The notes under the pieces are model-generated. The model saw nothing but the letters and a program-made list of their open reading frames with translations, did no database searches and was not told where the DNA came from. A stretch of 60,663 bases of DNA from positions 1 through 60,663 of the forward strand of contig JAFGHS010000094.1 of NCBI GenBank assembly GCA_016930075.1, in the 5' to 3' direction. This DNA comes from Deltaproteobacteria bacterium (lineage in GTDB: Bacteria; Desulfobacterota; Syntrophia; Syntrophales; JAFGHS01). This document shows positions 43,671 through 50,997 of this stretch, piece by piece. The first letter of the stretch is position 1; the number at the start of each line of letters is the position of its first letter. The position numbers were made by a program, and so were the translations under genes.

Positions 43671-44063
43671 ATGAATATGATGAATATAACGAACCAGGAA
43701 GCTCTGAAGACAGCCTTTAAAAGCATCATTTGGGATTACGATGTAAATCCCGACGAACTGGTTGACGTTATAACCGGCAAAAGAGAAAAAGCCGGCCCTC
43801 TCAATGCCGAGCGCCTGTTTTTGAGAATGCTGGAGAGACTGTTCTGGTATGAACTGATCGATCTTCTTGGAATCAACTATATAAAAGTAAACCTGACACA
43901 AAGCATCATCAGCAAAATACGTTTTAGCCTTTTGAGGGAACGGTATGAAACAATCCGCAAAGTTCTATCAGGAGACCCTTTATCCGTTTCAGGATGGGAT
44001 CCTGAATATCGTGAAAAAATTAAGCACACCCTTTTATCTAACCGGTGGTACCGCACTCAGTAG
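43671..44063 (+). CDS. Putative partner (antitoxin-side) of an AbiEii-type system
   Basis: A 130-residue soluble protein starting with ITNQEALKTAFKSIIWDYDV and NPDELVDVITGKREKAGPLN. It resembles the small proteins with a WDYD-like motif (DUF6922-like) that precede AbiEii nucleotidyltransferase toxins. It overlaps the downstream toxin gene by about 119 bases in another frame. Base composition is more AT-rich than the exopolysaccharide genes, pointing to horizontal transfer. With the toxin broken, it is probably an orphan. Family assignment is tentative. Confidence 0.5.
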   Translation: MNMMNITNQEALKTAFKSIIWDYDVNPDELVDVITGKREKAGPLNAERLFLRMLERLFWYELIDLLGINYIKVNLTQSIISKIRFSLLRERYETIRKVLSGDPLSVSGWDPEYREKIKHTLLSNRWYRTQ

Positions 44064-44157
44064 GCATTATTTCAATCATCGATTTTCCGACGATCTATCT
44101 TTATTCGAGACCTTTGAATTTGTCATTTCGAGGAGTCCGGCTGAAGCGGGACGATGA
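43945..44157 (+). pseudogene. AbiEii/AbiGii-type nucleotidyltransferase toxin, broken by a repeat
   Basis: Starts at ATG 43945 with a strong GAGGG upstream. The first 54 residues include FYLTGGTALSRHYFNHRFSD and then DLSLF, the GG...D-D nucleotidyltransferase motif of AbiEii toxins. At 44108 the native sequence ends exactly at the left end of an R2 repeat, and the last residues (ETFEFVISRSPAEAGR) are repeat-encoded. AbiEii toxins normally exceed 200 residues, and no remainder of the gene is found after the repeat. It is a truncated, non-functional toxin. Confidence 0.75.
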
Positions 44158-44250
44158 GAAATCTCAACGAATTCAGACCAACAAGATTTCTCGTCGCTTC
44201 ACTCCTCGAAATGACAGAATTCGACTTTTTACGAGGTCGTCAAAGTTCTC
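44108..44250. repeat. CATTTCGA-type repeat (R2) joining toxin fragment and ligase
   Basis: AGACCTTTGAATTTGTCATT at the left; inverted arms GTCATTTCGAGGAGT and CTCCTCGAAATGAC inside; TCGTCAAAGTTCT at the right. It replaces both the toxin's 3' part and the ligase's start region. Confidence 0.75.
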
Positions 44251-45937
44251 GACCCTCAAATTCGTCATTTTCCTCTACAGCAGAAAAAGGAACCATCTCA
44301 TTAAGCTCTTAGATACAATCATCGAGAAGGGCGTCATCTTTCTCCTCGTCTTCACCCCTCTCGCATTTGGTACAGTGCAGGCATGGTCTATAGCCGTTAT
44401 GGAAATAACGGCTTTTTCCATCTTTTTTCTTTATCTTTTTAAAAAGGTACTTCAAACCGGAAGCTCACAACTTCGTTATTCCGGCGATAACGACAATCCA
44501 TCACGCCGTCATTCCGGCGAAAGCCGGAATCCAGACTTTTTTATAAATTCGTCATTAAGAATCCCAACAATTCTTTTCATATCACTGGTCGTCTTCATCC
44601 TCTTCCAGATGCTGCCGCTTCCTCCTGCCGTCTTGCAGGCCATCTCACCCGCCGCCCTTGCAACCTACCGGGACTTCGGCAACTACCCGCCCGGAACGTA
44701 TCATGCCGTGTCTCTCAACCCCTATGCCACAAGGCAAGCTCTCATCCTGTTTCTGTCCTACGCTGCCGTCTTTTTTGTCGTCATCAGCCACTACCGGACA
44801 AAGGCGCAGGTCAAGTCGCTCGTGAAAACGATTCTTTATATGGGTGTTTTTCTTGTGATCTTTGCCATCGTACAGAAGTTGACCTGGAACGGCTATATCT
44901 ACTGGATCTATCCCATTGACGAGGCCCTGAAATCTGAGTTTTCAATCTGGGCGCCCTTTATCAACCGCAACCATTTTGCAGGCTACATGGAGATGGCCAT
45001 ACCGCTCGGCATGGGGCTTCTCATCTATTATGCGCCCAGTTTGAAAACCTTGACAGGCGCTCCTTTGCCGACCAGAATCGCCCATTTCTGGGCAAGGGAC
45101 AAGCATGTTCCCGCCACCCTGCTTCTTTTACTGGTACTGATCATGACGGCAGCCCTCTTTATGACTTTTTCGCGAGGCGGCATTATGGGCTTCATCGTCT
45201 CGGCAATCTTCTTTACCTGGATTACCCGCAAACGAAGATCGTTAAGGATAAAAACAGGGATGTTGGCGTTCCTGGCGTCAATGATTTTTGTCGCAGTGAT
45301 ATTTGCCGCCTGGGACAGGCTGGAACAAAGATTTGCCGACCTCGACAGAGGTCACGTAGGCAGGCTCAACGTATTCCAGGACTCCCTGGGTATCGTGAAA
45401 GACTACCCTGCCGTCGGCACAGGACTCGGCACATTTGAGAATGCCTACATGCGGTACAAGACGACGGAGCCCAAACTCTTGTTTGACCACGCCCATAATG
45501 ACTATCTGGAATTGCTGACTGATACAGGCATCATCGGAGTTTTAGTCGCTTCTGCAATGGCGCTGTTTTTCTTTCTGTCGATTTTCCGGCGCTGGCTGAC
45601 GAAACACAGCATGTTCGGCAAATGCCTAGGCGCAGGCGGCCTTTCTTCATGCCTGGCCATCGCAGCCCACAGCTTCATGGATTTCAATCTCCATATCCCG
45701 GCGAACGCCCTCCTTTTCACTGTGACAGCCGCTATCACCTACGCCGCCGTCTTCAACATCTCCGGGGGAAAAATCTTCACACACAAGGATGTGGGTTCTT
45801 GTCCCCCTCTGGAGGGGGTGCAGGGGGAGGTAAGGGAGGAACAGATTTCAAATCCCCATATCTCCGGGGCCGCAACGGAAGCAGGGAATTGTCCCCCTCT
45901 GGAGGGGGCGCAGGGGGAGGTAAGGGCGGAGGTATAA
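44114..45937 (+). CDS. O-antigen ligase/polymerase (Wzy_C) with repeat-derived insertions
   Basis: A polytopic membrane protein of the O-antigen ligase family with about 11-12 helices. The Wzy_C loop is visible in NRNHFAGYMEMAIPLGMGLL, the conserved SRGGIMGF and FDHAHNDYLELLTDTGIIG. It ligates or polymerises lipid-linked glycan at the periplasmic face. No ATG, GTG or TTG lies just before the native N-terminus (LIKLLDTIIEKGVIFLLVF). The nearest candidates are TTG codons inside the R2 repeat, so 44114 is tentative. An R3-derived RHSGESRNPDFF sits between the first two helices, and two R4-derived CPPLEG(V/A)QGEVR segments form the C-terminus. Function may be impaired. Confidence 0.75.
   Translation: MNLSFRGVRLKRDDEKSQRIQTNKISRRFTPRNDRIRLFTRSSKFSTLKFVIFLYSRKRNHLIKLLDTIIEKGVIFLLVFTPLAFGTVQAWSIAVMEITAFSIFFLYLFKKVLQTGSSQLRYSGDNDNPSRRHSGESRNPDFFINSSLRIPTILFISLVVFILFQMLPLPPAVLQAISPAALATYRDFGNYPPGTYHAVSLNPYATRQALILFLSYAAVFFVVISHYRTKAQVKSLVKTILYMGVFLVIFAIVQKLTWNGYIYWIYPIDEALKSEFSIWAPFINRNHFAGYMEMAIPLGMGLLIYYAPSLKTLTGAPLPTRIAHFWARDKHVPATLLLLLVLIMTAALFMTFSRGGIMGFIVSAIFFTWITRKRRSLRIKTGMLAFLASMIFVAVIFAAWDRLEQRFADLDRGHVGRLNVFQDSLGIVKDYPAVGTGLGTFENAYMRYKTTEPKLLFDHAHNDYLELLTDTGIIGVLVASAMALFFFLSIFRRWLTKHSMFGKCLGAGGLSSCLAIAAHSFMDFNLHIPANALLFTVTAAITYAAVFNISGGKIFTHKDVGSCPPLEGVQGEVREEQISNPHISGAATEAGNCPPLEGAQGEVRAEV
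44507..44533. repeat. GTCATTCCGGCGAAAGC repeat (R3) inside the ligase frame
   Basis: GTCATTCCGGCGAAAGCCGG with its internal hairpin, in frame within the O-antigen ligase, encoding RHSGESRNPDF in a loop between helices. Confidence 0.7.
45800..45921. repeat. Two R4 units flanking an R5 half palindrome
   Basis: TGTCCCCCTCTGGAGGGGG-type units at 45800-45831 and 45890-45921, with GAGGAACAGATTTCAAATCC (degenerate R5) between them. All are in frame at the ligase C-terminus. Confidence 0.75.
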
Positions 45938-45996
45938 AAAATGATACCTTATGCAGCAATCATTTACTTTATCTCAAAAAAAGAGACAAATAATGA

Positions 45997-46025
45997 TTGT
46001 ATTATCTCTAAATAAAAGATAATAT
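45997..46025 (+). promoter_or_regulatory. Putative promoter with leaderless start
   Basis: TTGTAT, 17 bases, TAATAT (46020-46025), then six bases to the ATG of the ATPase at 46032. RNA synthesis would begin at or beside the start codon. Confidence 0.45.
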
Positions 46026-46031
46026 AGCGAT

Positions 46032-47330
46032 ATGAAACAAATAATTTCTCAACTTATTGATGATTTCCATGAACGAGCATTGCCCGACTTGGTACAACGA
46101 AATAAAAAATTTGCTGAAATAAAGGGCAAGGCGGATGTTGTCATAGGAATGAGACGCGTAGGTAAGACCTGGTTTTGTTATCAGAAAATTAAAGAACTGA
46201 TTGCCGTGGGCATAAAAAAAGAAGAGATACTTTATCTTAACTTTGAAGATGACAGGCTGCTTGAGTTTGGCGTTGATCATTTTCAGGCGATTCTTGATGT
46301 CTATTTTGGAAAATATCCCGAACATCGAAAAGGCCAATGTTATTTTTTCTTTGATGAAATACAGAGAATTGATCAATGGGAAATGTTCATCAGACGTTTG
46401 CTTGACACTGAAAATATTGAAGTGTTCATTACTGGATCATCATCAAAGTTATTGGGCACGGAAATAGCCACCAATTTGCGGGGGCGATCCCTCTTGATAG
46501 AAATATTTCCGTTTAGCTTTGAGGAATATTTGAAATTTCATGGGCTTTTTAACGACAGGCCCAAAACATTTGGGGCCAACACGGCCGCTATATTACGCAA
46601 AGCGATAAAAAATTATCTTGACGTTGGCGGCTTTCCGGAAGTCCAGAAACTGGATAGTAATCTTCGCGTTGAAGTGTTACAGGGTTACATTGATTCCGTC
46701 TTGCTCAAAGACATTATCGAGCGCCATCAGGTCAGTAATATTCTGGCGCTTAAATATCTCGTTCGCCATGTAATGAATTCTTCGGGTGGGCAATTCAGCG
46801 TTAACAAGTTTTTCAACACCATGAAAAGCATGTCGATCAAATGCACGAAGAACAGTTTTTATGAGTATCTTGACCATTTGACGGACGCATTCTTGTTCTA
46901 CAAAGTGCCCATCCACAGTCGTTCTGAAAAGTCCAGACTTCTCAATCCACCCAAAATCTATACCATTGATACAGGACTTTTAAATGCCATGACCTTCCGC
47001 AACTCATATAATTACGGTCATTTACTGGAAAGCATGGTATTTATGCACCTCCGTCGTGAGGGATATGACACGGAATATGTCCATACAAAATCCGGACATG
47101 AAGTTGATTTCTATGCAAGACATAGAATAAAAGACGAGATACAACTGATCCAGGCATGTTGGGAAATGTCAGATAAAAAGACCTTTGAAAGAGAGTTGCA
47201 AGGATTGAAAAGTGCAATGGTAGAGCTTTCTATTCCTACAGGCACGATAGTGACATGGGATGACGAAACCTTTATCGATGATAAAATTCAAGTAGTTCCG
47301 ATCTGGAAATGGCTAATAACATCAAATTAA
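46032..47330 (+). CDS. DUF4143/AAA ATPase (first copy)
   Basis: A 432-residue P-loop protein. GMRRVGKTWF is the Walker A, YFFFDEIQRI the Walker B and VFITGSSSKLLGTEIA the sensor segment. The C-terminal DUF4143 part ends in a nuclease-like TKSGHEVDFYARH motif (E-D core). This family is widespread, moves horizontally and has no settled function. GC content is clearly lower than in neighbours and repeats lie on both sides, so it looks like cargo inserted between the O-antigen ligase and TPR genes. It shares only the family, not close sequence, with the ATPase at 49095. Confidence 0.85.
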   Translation: MKQIISQLIDDFHERALPDLVQRNKKFAEIKGKADVVIGMRRVGKTWFCYQKIKELIAVGIKKEEILYLNFEDDRLLEFGVDHFQAILDVYFGKYPEHRKGQCYFFFDEIQRIDQWEMFIRRLLDTENIEVFITGSSSKLLGTEIATNLRGRSLLIEIFPFSFEEYLKFHGLFNDRPKTFGANTAAILRKAIKNYLDVGGFPEVQKLDSNLRVEVLQGYIDSVLLKDIIERHQVSNILALKYLVRHVMNSSGGQFSVNKFFNTMKSMSIKCTKNSFYEYLDHLTDAFLFYKVPIHSRSEKSRLLNPPKIYTIDTGLLNAMTFRNSYNYGHLLESMVFMHLRREGYDTEYVHTKSGHEVDFYARHRIKDEIQLIQACWEMSDKKTFERELQGLKSAMVELSIPTGTIVTWDDETFIDDKIQVVPIWKWLITSN

Positions 47331-48160
47331 TAGAACCGGGGACAGATTTCAAATCTGTTCCCATATTCACCGCCCTCTTCCTTTTCGCCGTGATCATGCT
47401 GTCATTCCCCATCCGTGACCTTGCCGCCGACTACTACTACCGGCAGGCGCCTCGCATCCTCGACGACAAAGCCACCGAAGGCCTCGACACCGCGCCGATA
47501 ACGGAAAAATCCATGCCCGCTTATCTTGCAGCCATCGACGCGTATAAAAAAGCCGTCGCCCTTGCGCCTTCCAATGCGAGTTATCAAAAAGCCCTATCCG
47601 ACATCTACAACCGCCTGGGAAAGTGGTCGGAGACGATGCAGACCCTTAACGTAGCCACACCCGCAAGCGCCCCCTCAAAAAAGGACGCTTCAGAAAAAGC
47701 GTTATTCCACATGCAAAAGGCAATTTCTCTCGAACCGACAAACCCCGATTATCACCTGGCCCTCGGCAAACTCTATGAATCACTGGGAGAATCTATAACG
47801 GCGGAAAAGGAATATAAAAAAGCCGTCGCTGCCTATCCGCTGAATATGCCCAATAGACATTTCCTGGCCATGCACTATATTCTTTCCGGTCGCAAGGGCG
47901 ATGCCCTGGAACAGGCAAGGATATTAGCCAATATCGACGACAGTTACGTCATTCGTGATCTTCTGCAAAAAAAATATCTCATGGAGCAGCAGCCCCCGGA
48001 TTATTTATCAAAACTGTCAAGAAGTTATCTTTACTATGCCCTCGAAATAGCCTGGAGGGCATCGCAGGATACTCAAGTAATAAAGGGCATTGCCCCCAAC
48101 ACCCCAGATGCCGCTCAGGTTGTGCAGTTATTTATTGACGCGAAGGGTTTGAGCGAATGA
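47309..48160 (+). CDS. TPR protein of the exopolysaccharide locus with chimeric N-terminus
   Basis: A 283-residue protein. After an N-terminal hydrophobic helix (FTALFLFAVIMLSFPI) come TPR repeats (MPAYLAAIDAYKKAVALAP, ALFHMQKAISLEPTNPDYHL, YESLGESITAEKEYKKAVAA). The first 19 residues are not native: they derive from the end of the ATPase gene and from an R5 palindrome, which reads GTDFKSVP in this frame. The original start appears lost, and ATG 47396 may serve instead. TPR proteins after O-antigen ligase genes are common in exopolysaccharide loci, so this was probably the ligase's neighbour before the ATPase entered. Confidence 0.75.
   Translation: MANNIKLIEPGTDFKSVPIFTALFLFAVIMLSFPIRDLAADYYYRQAPRILDDKATEGLDTAPITEKSMPAYLAAIDAYKKAVALAPSNASYQKALSDIYNRLGKWSETMQTLNVATPASAPSKKDASEKALFHMQKAISLEPTNPDYHLALGKLYESLGESITAEKEYKKAVAAYPLNMPNRHFLAMHYILSGRKGDALEQARILANIDDSYVIRDLLQKKYLMEQQPPDYLSKLSRSYLYYALEIAWRASQDTQVIKGIAPNTPDAAQVVQLFIDAKGLSE
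47338..47362. repeat. GGGGACAGATTT palindrome (R5) at the right end of the ATPase insert
   Basis: GGGGACAGATTT, one base, AAATCTGTTCCC: a single mismatch from perfect. It begins eight bases after the ATPase stop. Confidence 0.8.
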
Positions 48161-48209
48161 AACCTTTAAATTTGTCCCTGTCCCCCTCTCGAAGAAGTTC
48201 AGGGTTTAA

Positions 48210-48345
48210 TGTCCCCCTCTGGAGGGGGTGCCGGGGGAGGTGGTGTCCACCCGCGAATGTGTGTGCCGAAGGCGGTGTCCTCCGCCGGGGGAGGTGGCCC
48301 GCAGGGCCGGAGGTGGTGAGGGGGTGCAGGGGGTGGTGTCCTCCA
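48210..48345. repeat. R4 repeat cluster
   Basis: A TGTCCCCCTCTGGAGGGGG unit followed by several GGTGGTGTCC-type derivatives (CTCCGCCGGGGGAGGTGG, GAGGGGGTGCAGGGGGTGG). It lies between the TPR gene and a nucleotidyltransferase pair. No gene. Confidence 0.65.
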
Positions 48346-48422
48346 CCGACGGTCGAAATGGCGGAAAATCGGTCTTGTTCAAAGGACTCATGGCCAGGAA
48401 AATAGTGTAGAGGATTCATGTT

Positions 48423-48623
48423 ATGGATAATGTCCCAAGGCTTAATAAACAAATAGTTAAGGTTACATCATTAAACGATATCGAAGAGGAAAAAAGATAT
48501 TGGATGTCAAAAAGTCCCCTTGAGCGAATTGAAGCTATTGAGATTAATAGAAAGATGATTTATGGCGAAGATCGAGTTGCATCCAGACTTCAAAGATTTT
48601 TTGAAACTGCTGAACTCATATAA
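48423..48623 (+). CDS. Small putative antitoxin preceding a nucleotidyltransferase
   Basis: A 66-residue charged protein with GAGG nine bases upstream. The sequence KRYWMSKSPLERIEAIEINR and KMIYGEDRVASRLQRFFETA resembles short proteins encoded just before MNT/DUF6036-type nucleotidyltransferases. It overlaps the next gene by 62 bases in another frame, as toxin-antitoxin pairs often do. AT-rich relative to neighbours. Antitoxin function is inferred from position and size. Confidence 0.6.
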   Translation: MDNVPRLNKQIVKVTSLNDIEEEKRYWMSKSPLERIEAIEINRKMIYGEDRVASRLQRFFETAELI

Positions 48624-49011
48624 TGTCAAGTATCTTGTCGTAGGAGGTTATGCCGTCGGTTACCATGGCTATCCACGGGCAACCGGCGATATGGACATTT
48701 GGATTGAAGTGAGCGAATTAAATTCTAAGAAAATAGCCCTGACATTTCGTGACTTTGGAATACCAAATGAGGCGATCTCAGAGTCATTTTTTTTAGAAGC
48801 TAACAAAATAATTCGAGTTGGTGTGCCGCCGGTGCGACTTGAAGTTATCACAGGCGCATCAGGGGTAACTTTCAATGAATGTTATGCTAATCGAGAAGTT
48901 GTTGAGATTGACGGGATTCCTATAAATCTAATTTCCCTTGGGGACCTTAAAAAAAATAAATCCGCCGCGGGAAGACACAAAGACATGGAAGACATGGAAC
49001 ATCTTCCATAA
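48562..49011 (+). CDS. Nucleotidyltransferase (DUF6036-like), putative toxin
   Basis: A 149-residue nucleotidyltransferase-fold protein. YLVVGGYAVGYHGYPRATGD and MDIWIE contain the GG...D-D catalytic pattern, and SLGDLKKNKSAAGRHKDMED is the conserved C-terminal helix (usually ending RPKDxxDxxxL). Such proteins are toxin-like partners in two-gene modules. Start ATG 48562 lies inside the preceding small gene. Together with the broken AbiEii gene at 43945 it shows that this gap in the exopolysaccharide locus collects defence or toxin genes. Confidence 0.75.
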   Translation: MAKIELHPDFKDFLKLLNSYNVKYLVVGGYAVGYHGYPRATGDMDIWIEVSELNSKKIALTFRDFGIPNEAISESFFLEANKIIRVGVPPVRLEVITGASGVTFNECYANREVVEIDGIPINLISLGDLKKNKSAAGRHKDMEDMEHLP

Positions 49012-49059
49012 CTTTAGTCATCCCGGCGTCCTTGGCGGATTGAAACCTTGACTTTCAAT

Positions 49060-49088
49060 TTGACAAACAGATGCTTTAAACCTATAAT
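49060..49088 (+). promoter_or_regulatory. Consensus sigma-70 promoter, leaderless
   Basis: TTGACA (49060-49065), 17 bases, TATAAT (49083-49088), a full match. The ATG of the ATPase is six bases after the -10 box, so the transcript should begin at the start codon, with no room for a ribosome binding site. Confidence 0.8.
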
Positions 49089-49094
49089 TTCGCC

Positions 49095-50297
49095 ATGATT
49101 CAGCGTACTTTATCTCAAAAGTTATCGTCTCTTGCCGGGCAGTTTCCAGTGGTGACAATCACTGGTCCCCGACAATCCGGTAAGACCACTCTTACCCGGA
49201 TGGTGTTCACAAATCATGAGTACGTTAGTTTGGAAGAACCCCACGAAAGGGAATTCGCTCTTTCTGATCCCCGGGGTTTCCTGAAACGATATACAGGCGG
49301 TGTGATTCTCGATGAGATTCAACGAGCGCCGAACCTGCTTTCTTACCTGCAGGGAATCGTTGATTCCGGTGTTGACAGTGGCAAATTCATTCTGACCGGA
49401 TCGCAGCAATTCCACCTGTCCGCAAAAGTCAACCAAACTCTGGCGGGTCGTACCGCCATCGTTCATCTTTTGCCATTGAGTATAGATGAGTTGCAGGAAT
49501 TACCATCGCGGGACCCTTGGGTATGGAATGATCTTCCTGAACGAAAAAAAACACCGGTTTTCAATTTAGAAACCATACTCTACCGGGGCTTTTATCCGCG
49601 GATTCATGATAAGGGTTTGGCGCCCCAGGACTGGCTTGCCGGTTATTATCAGACCTATGTGGAACGAGATGTACGGGAAGTGTCCAACATTGGCAACCTG
49701 GAGATTTTTCAGCGTTTTATTAGACTATGCGCCGGTCGTACGGGTCAATTGCTGAATCTTTCATCGCTTGCCAACGATTGCGGTATCTCACATACAACGG
49801 CAAGACAGTGGATTTCGATTCTTCAAGCCGGATTTATCATTCATTTATTACCGCCTCATTTCATTAATTTTTCCAAAAGAATCATCAAGAGTCCGAAACT
49901 CTATTTTCTCGATACGGGTCTTTTGTGCTATCTGCTTCGCATCCGTGAACCTGCCGATTTGACCGATCACGCCTTGCGAGGGGCTGTCTTTGAAACATAT
50001 GTGGTTTCCGAACTCTTCAAGGCCTTTGCTCATCGGGGTGAATCGCCGCCGCTTTATTTCTGGCGTGATCGGACGGGTCATGAAGTCGATGTACTTATCG
50101 ATACAGGCAAACAACTTATACCTATCGAGATCAAGTCGGGAAGAACAATAAGCGGCTCCTTCTTTGAAGGTCTCTGTTATTTTATGGCGCTGGGGTCCAA
50201 GGTTGCCCGGACCGGTGTGATGATCCACGGAGGAGATGAACTGTATGAACGGGAGAATTTCATAGTTCTTCCCTGGTTCCAAGTCACATCGAAATAG
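49095..50297 (+). CDS. DUF4143/AAA ATPase (second copy)
   Basis: A 400-residue ATPase: TITGPRQSGKTTLTRMVF is the Walker A, YVSLEEPHEREFALSDPRGF and VILDEIQRAPNLLSYLQ follow (Walker B), then FILTGSQQF. The C-terminal DUF4143 region contains a winged-helix-like stretch (LSSLANDCGISHTTARQWIS) and ends with the nuclease-like FWRDRTGHEVDVLID and PIEIKSG motifs. It belongs to a different branch from the copy at 46032. Function is unknown; these genes are typical islands cargo. It is driven by its own promoter with no leader. Confidence 0.87.
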   Translation: MIQRTLSQKLSSLAGQFPVVTITGPRQSGKTTLTRMVFTNHEYVSLEEPHEREFALSDPRGFLKRYTGGVILDEIQRAPNLLSYLQGIVDSGVDSGKFILTGSQQFHLSAKVNQTLAGRTAIVHLLPLSIDELQELPSRDPWVWNDLPERKKTPVFNLETILYRGFYPRIHDKGLAPQDWLAGYYQTYVERDVREVSNIGNLEIFQRFIRLCAGRTGQLLNLSSLANDCGISHTTARQWISILQAGFIIHLLPPHFINFSKRIIKSPKLYFLDTGLLCYLLRIREPADLTDHALRGAVFETYVVSELFKAFAHRGESPPLYFWRDRTGHEVDVLIDTGKQLIPIEIKSGRTISGSFFEGLCYFMALGSKVARTGVMIHGGDELYERENFIVLPWFQVTSK

Positions 50298-50561
50298 TCT
50301 GAACCTTGAACATTGAACGATCTTTTGTGAACCTTGAACGCAGAACCCTGAACTCCTTCATCCTCGCCCTGTCCTCCGCTGGCGGAGGTGGTTGATGTGG
50401 TTATAGAAGCTTCCGGTTATCAAACTTGTTCACCCATAGTCAAAAAATCTTGCCATAATATTTCAAAATAAATGAGGATTTATGCAGGCTGTCGTAACGC
50501 CCCTCCGAGCCTCGCAGTGACAGAGAGTTCAAGAGTTTTGACGCCCCGACCGATAACCGCG

Positions 50562-50650
50562 AGACCTTTGAAAAACGCCCCTTTTGTCATTGCGAGCGTA
50601 GCGAAGCAATCTCTTAAGCACACGACAATGCAAGAGATTGCCGCAGCCCT
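50562..50650. repeat. TIR element (R1), right end missing
   Basis: AGACCTTTGAAAAACGCCCC, GTCATTGCGAGCGTAGCGAA, then AGAGATTGCCGCAGCC, where the match stops. The CTCGCAATGAC arm and right terminus are absent. Confidence 0.7.
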
Positions 50651-50815
50651 ATCCATCGTAAGCTGCTCCTACCCGACCGATAAACGGGGTTTTCCAACCT
50701 CGGAAGATTGAATCGCAATAAATTAACGCAACCGCCCCTCAATCTCCCGCCAGCGGGGAACAAGTATAAAAAATTGATAATACTGCATTGCTTCTTCGAG
50801 ACTGTCTTGAAGTGT

Positions 50816-50985
50816 GACCTTTGAATAATGCCGATTTTCTGTCATTTCGACTCTCCCGTCTGTCATTTCGACTCACCCTTCTGTCATTTCGACCGTAGGG
50901 AGAAATCTTATTATTATGTATTCGTTAAGATTTCTTGTCATCCTGCGGCAGCGGGACTCCTCAAAATGGCTCATTTAAAGGTCTC
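50816..50985. repeat. CATTTCGA-type repeat (R2) with triplicated motif
   Basis: GACCTTTGAA to TTTAAAGGTCTC. CTGTCATTTCGACTC occurs three times in a row at about 21-base spacing. Its right end is followed directly by AGGAG and the wzt TTG start. Confidence 0.7.
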
Positions 50986-50997
50986 AGGAGATATGTA

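Larger units (their letters stand above)
50298..50997. other. Gene-free stretch made of repeat debris
   Basis: Contains GAACCTTGAAC-type short direct repeats (50303-50350), an R4-like CTCCGCTGGCGGAGG, a truncated R1 (50562-50650) and an R2 element (50816-50985) whose right end supplies the Shine-Dalgarno before wzt. No gene seen. Confidence 0.6.
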
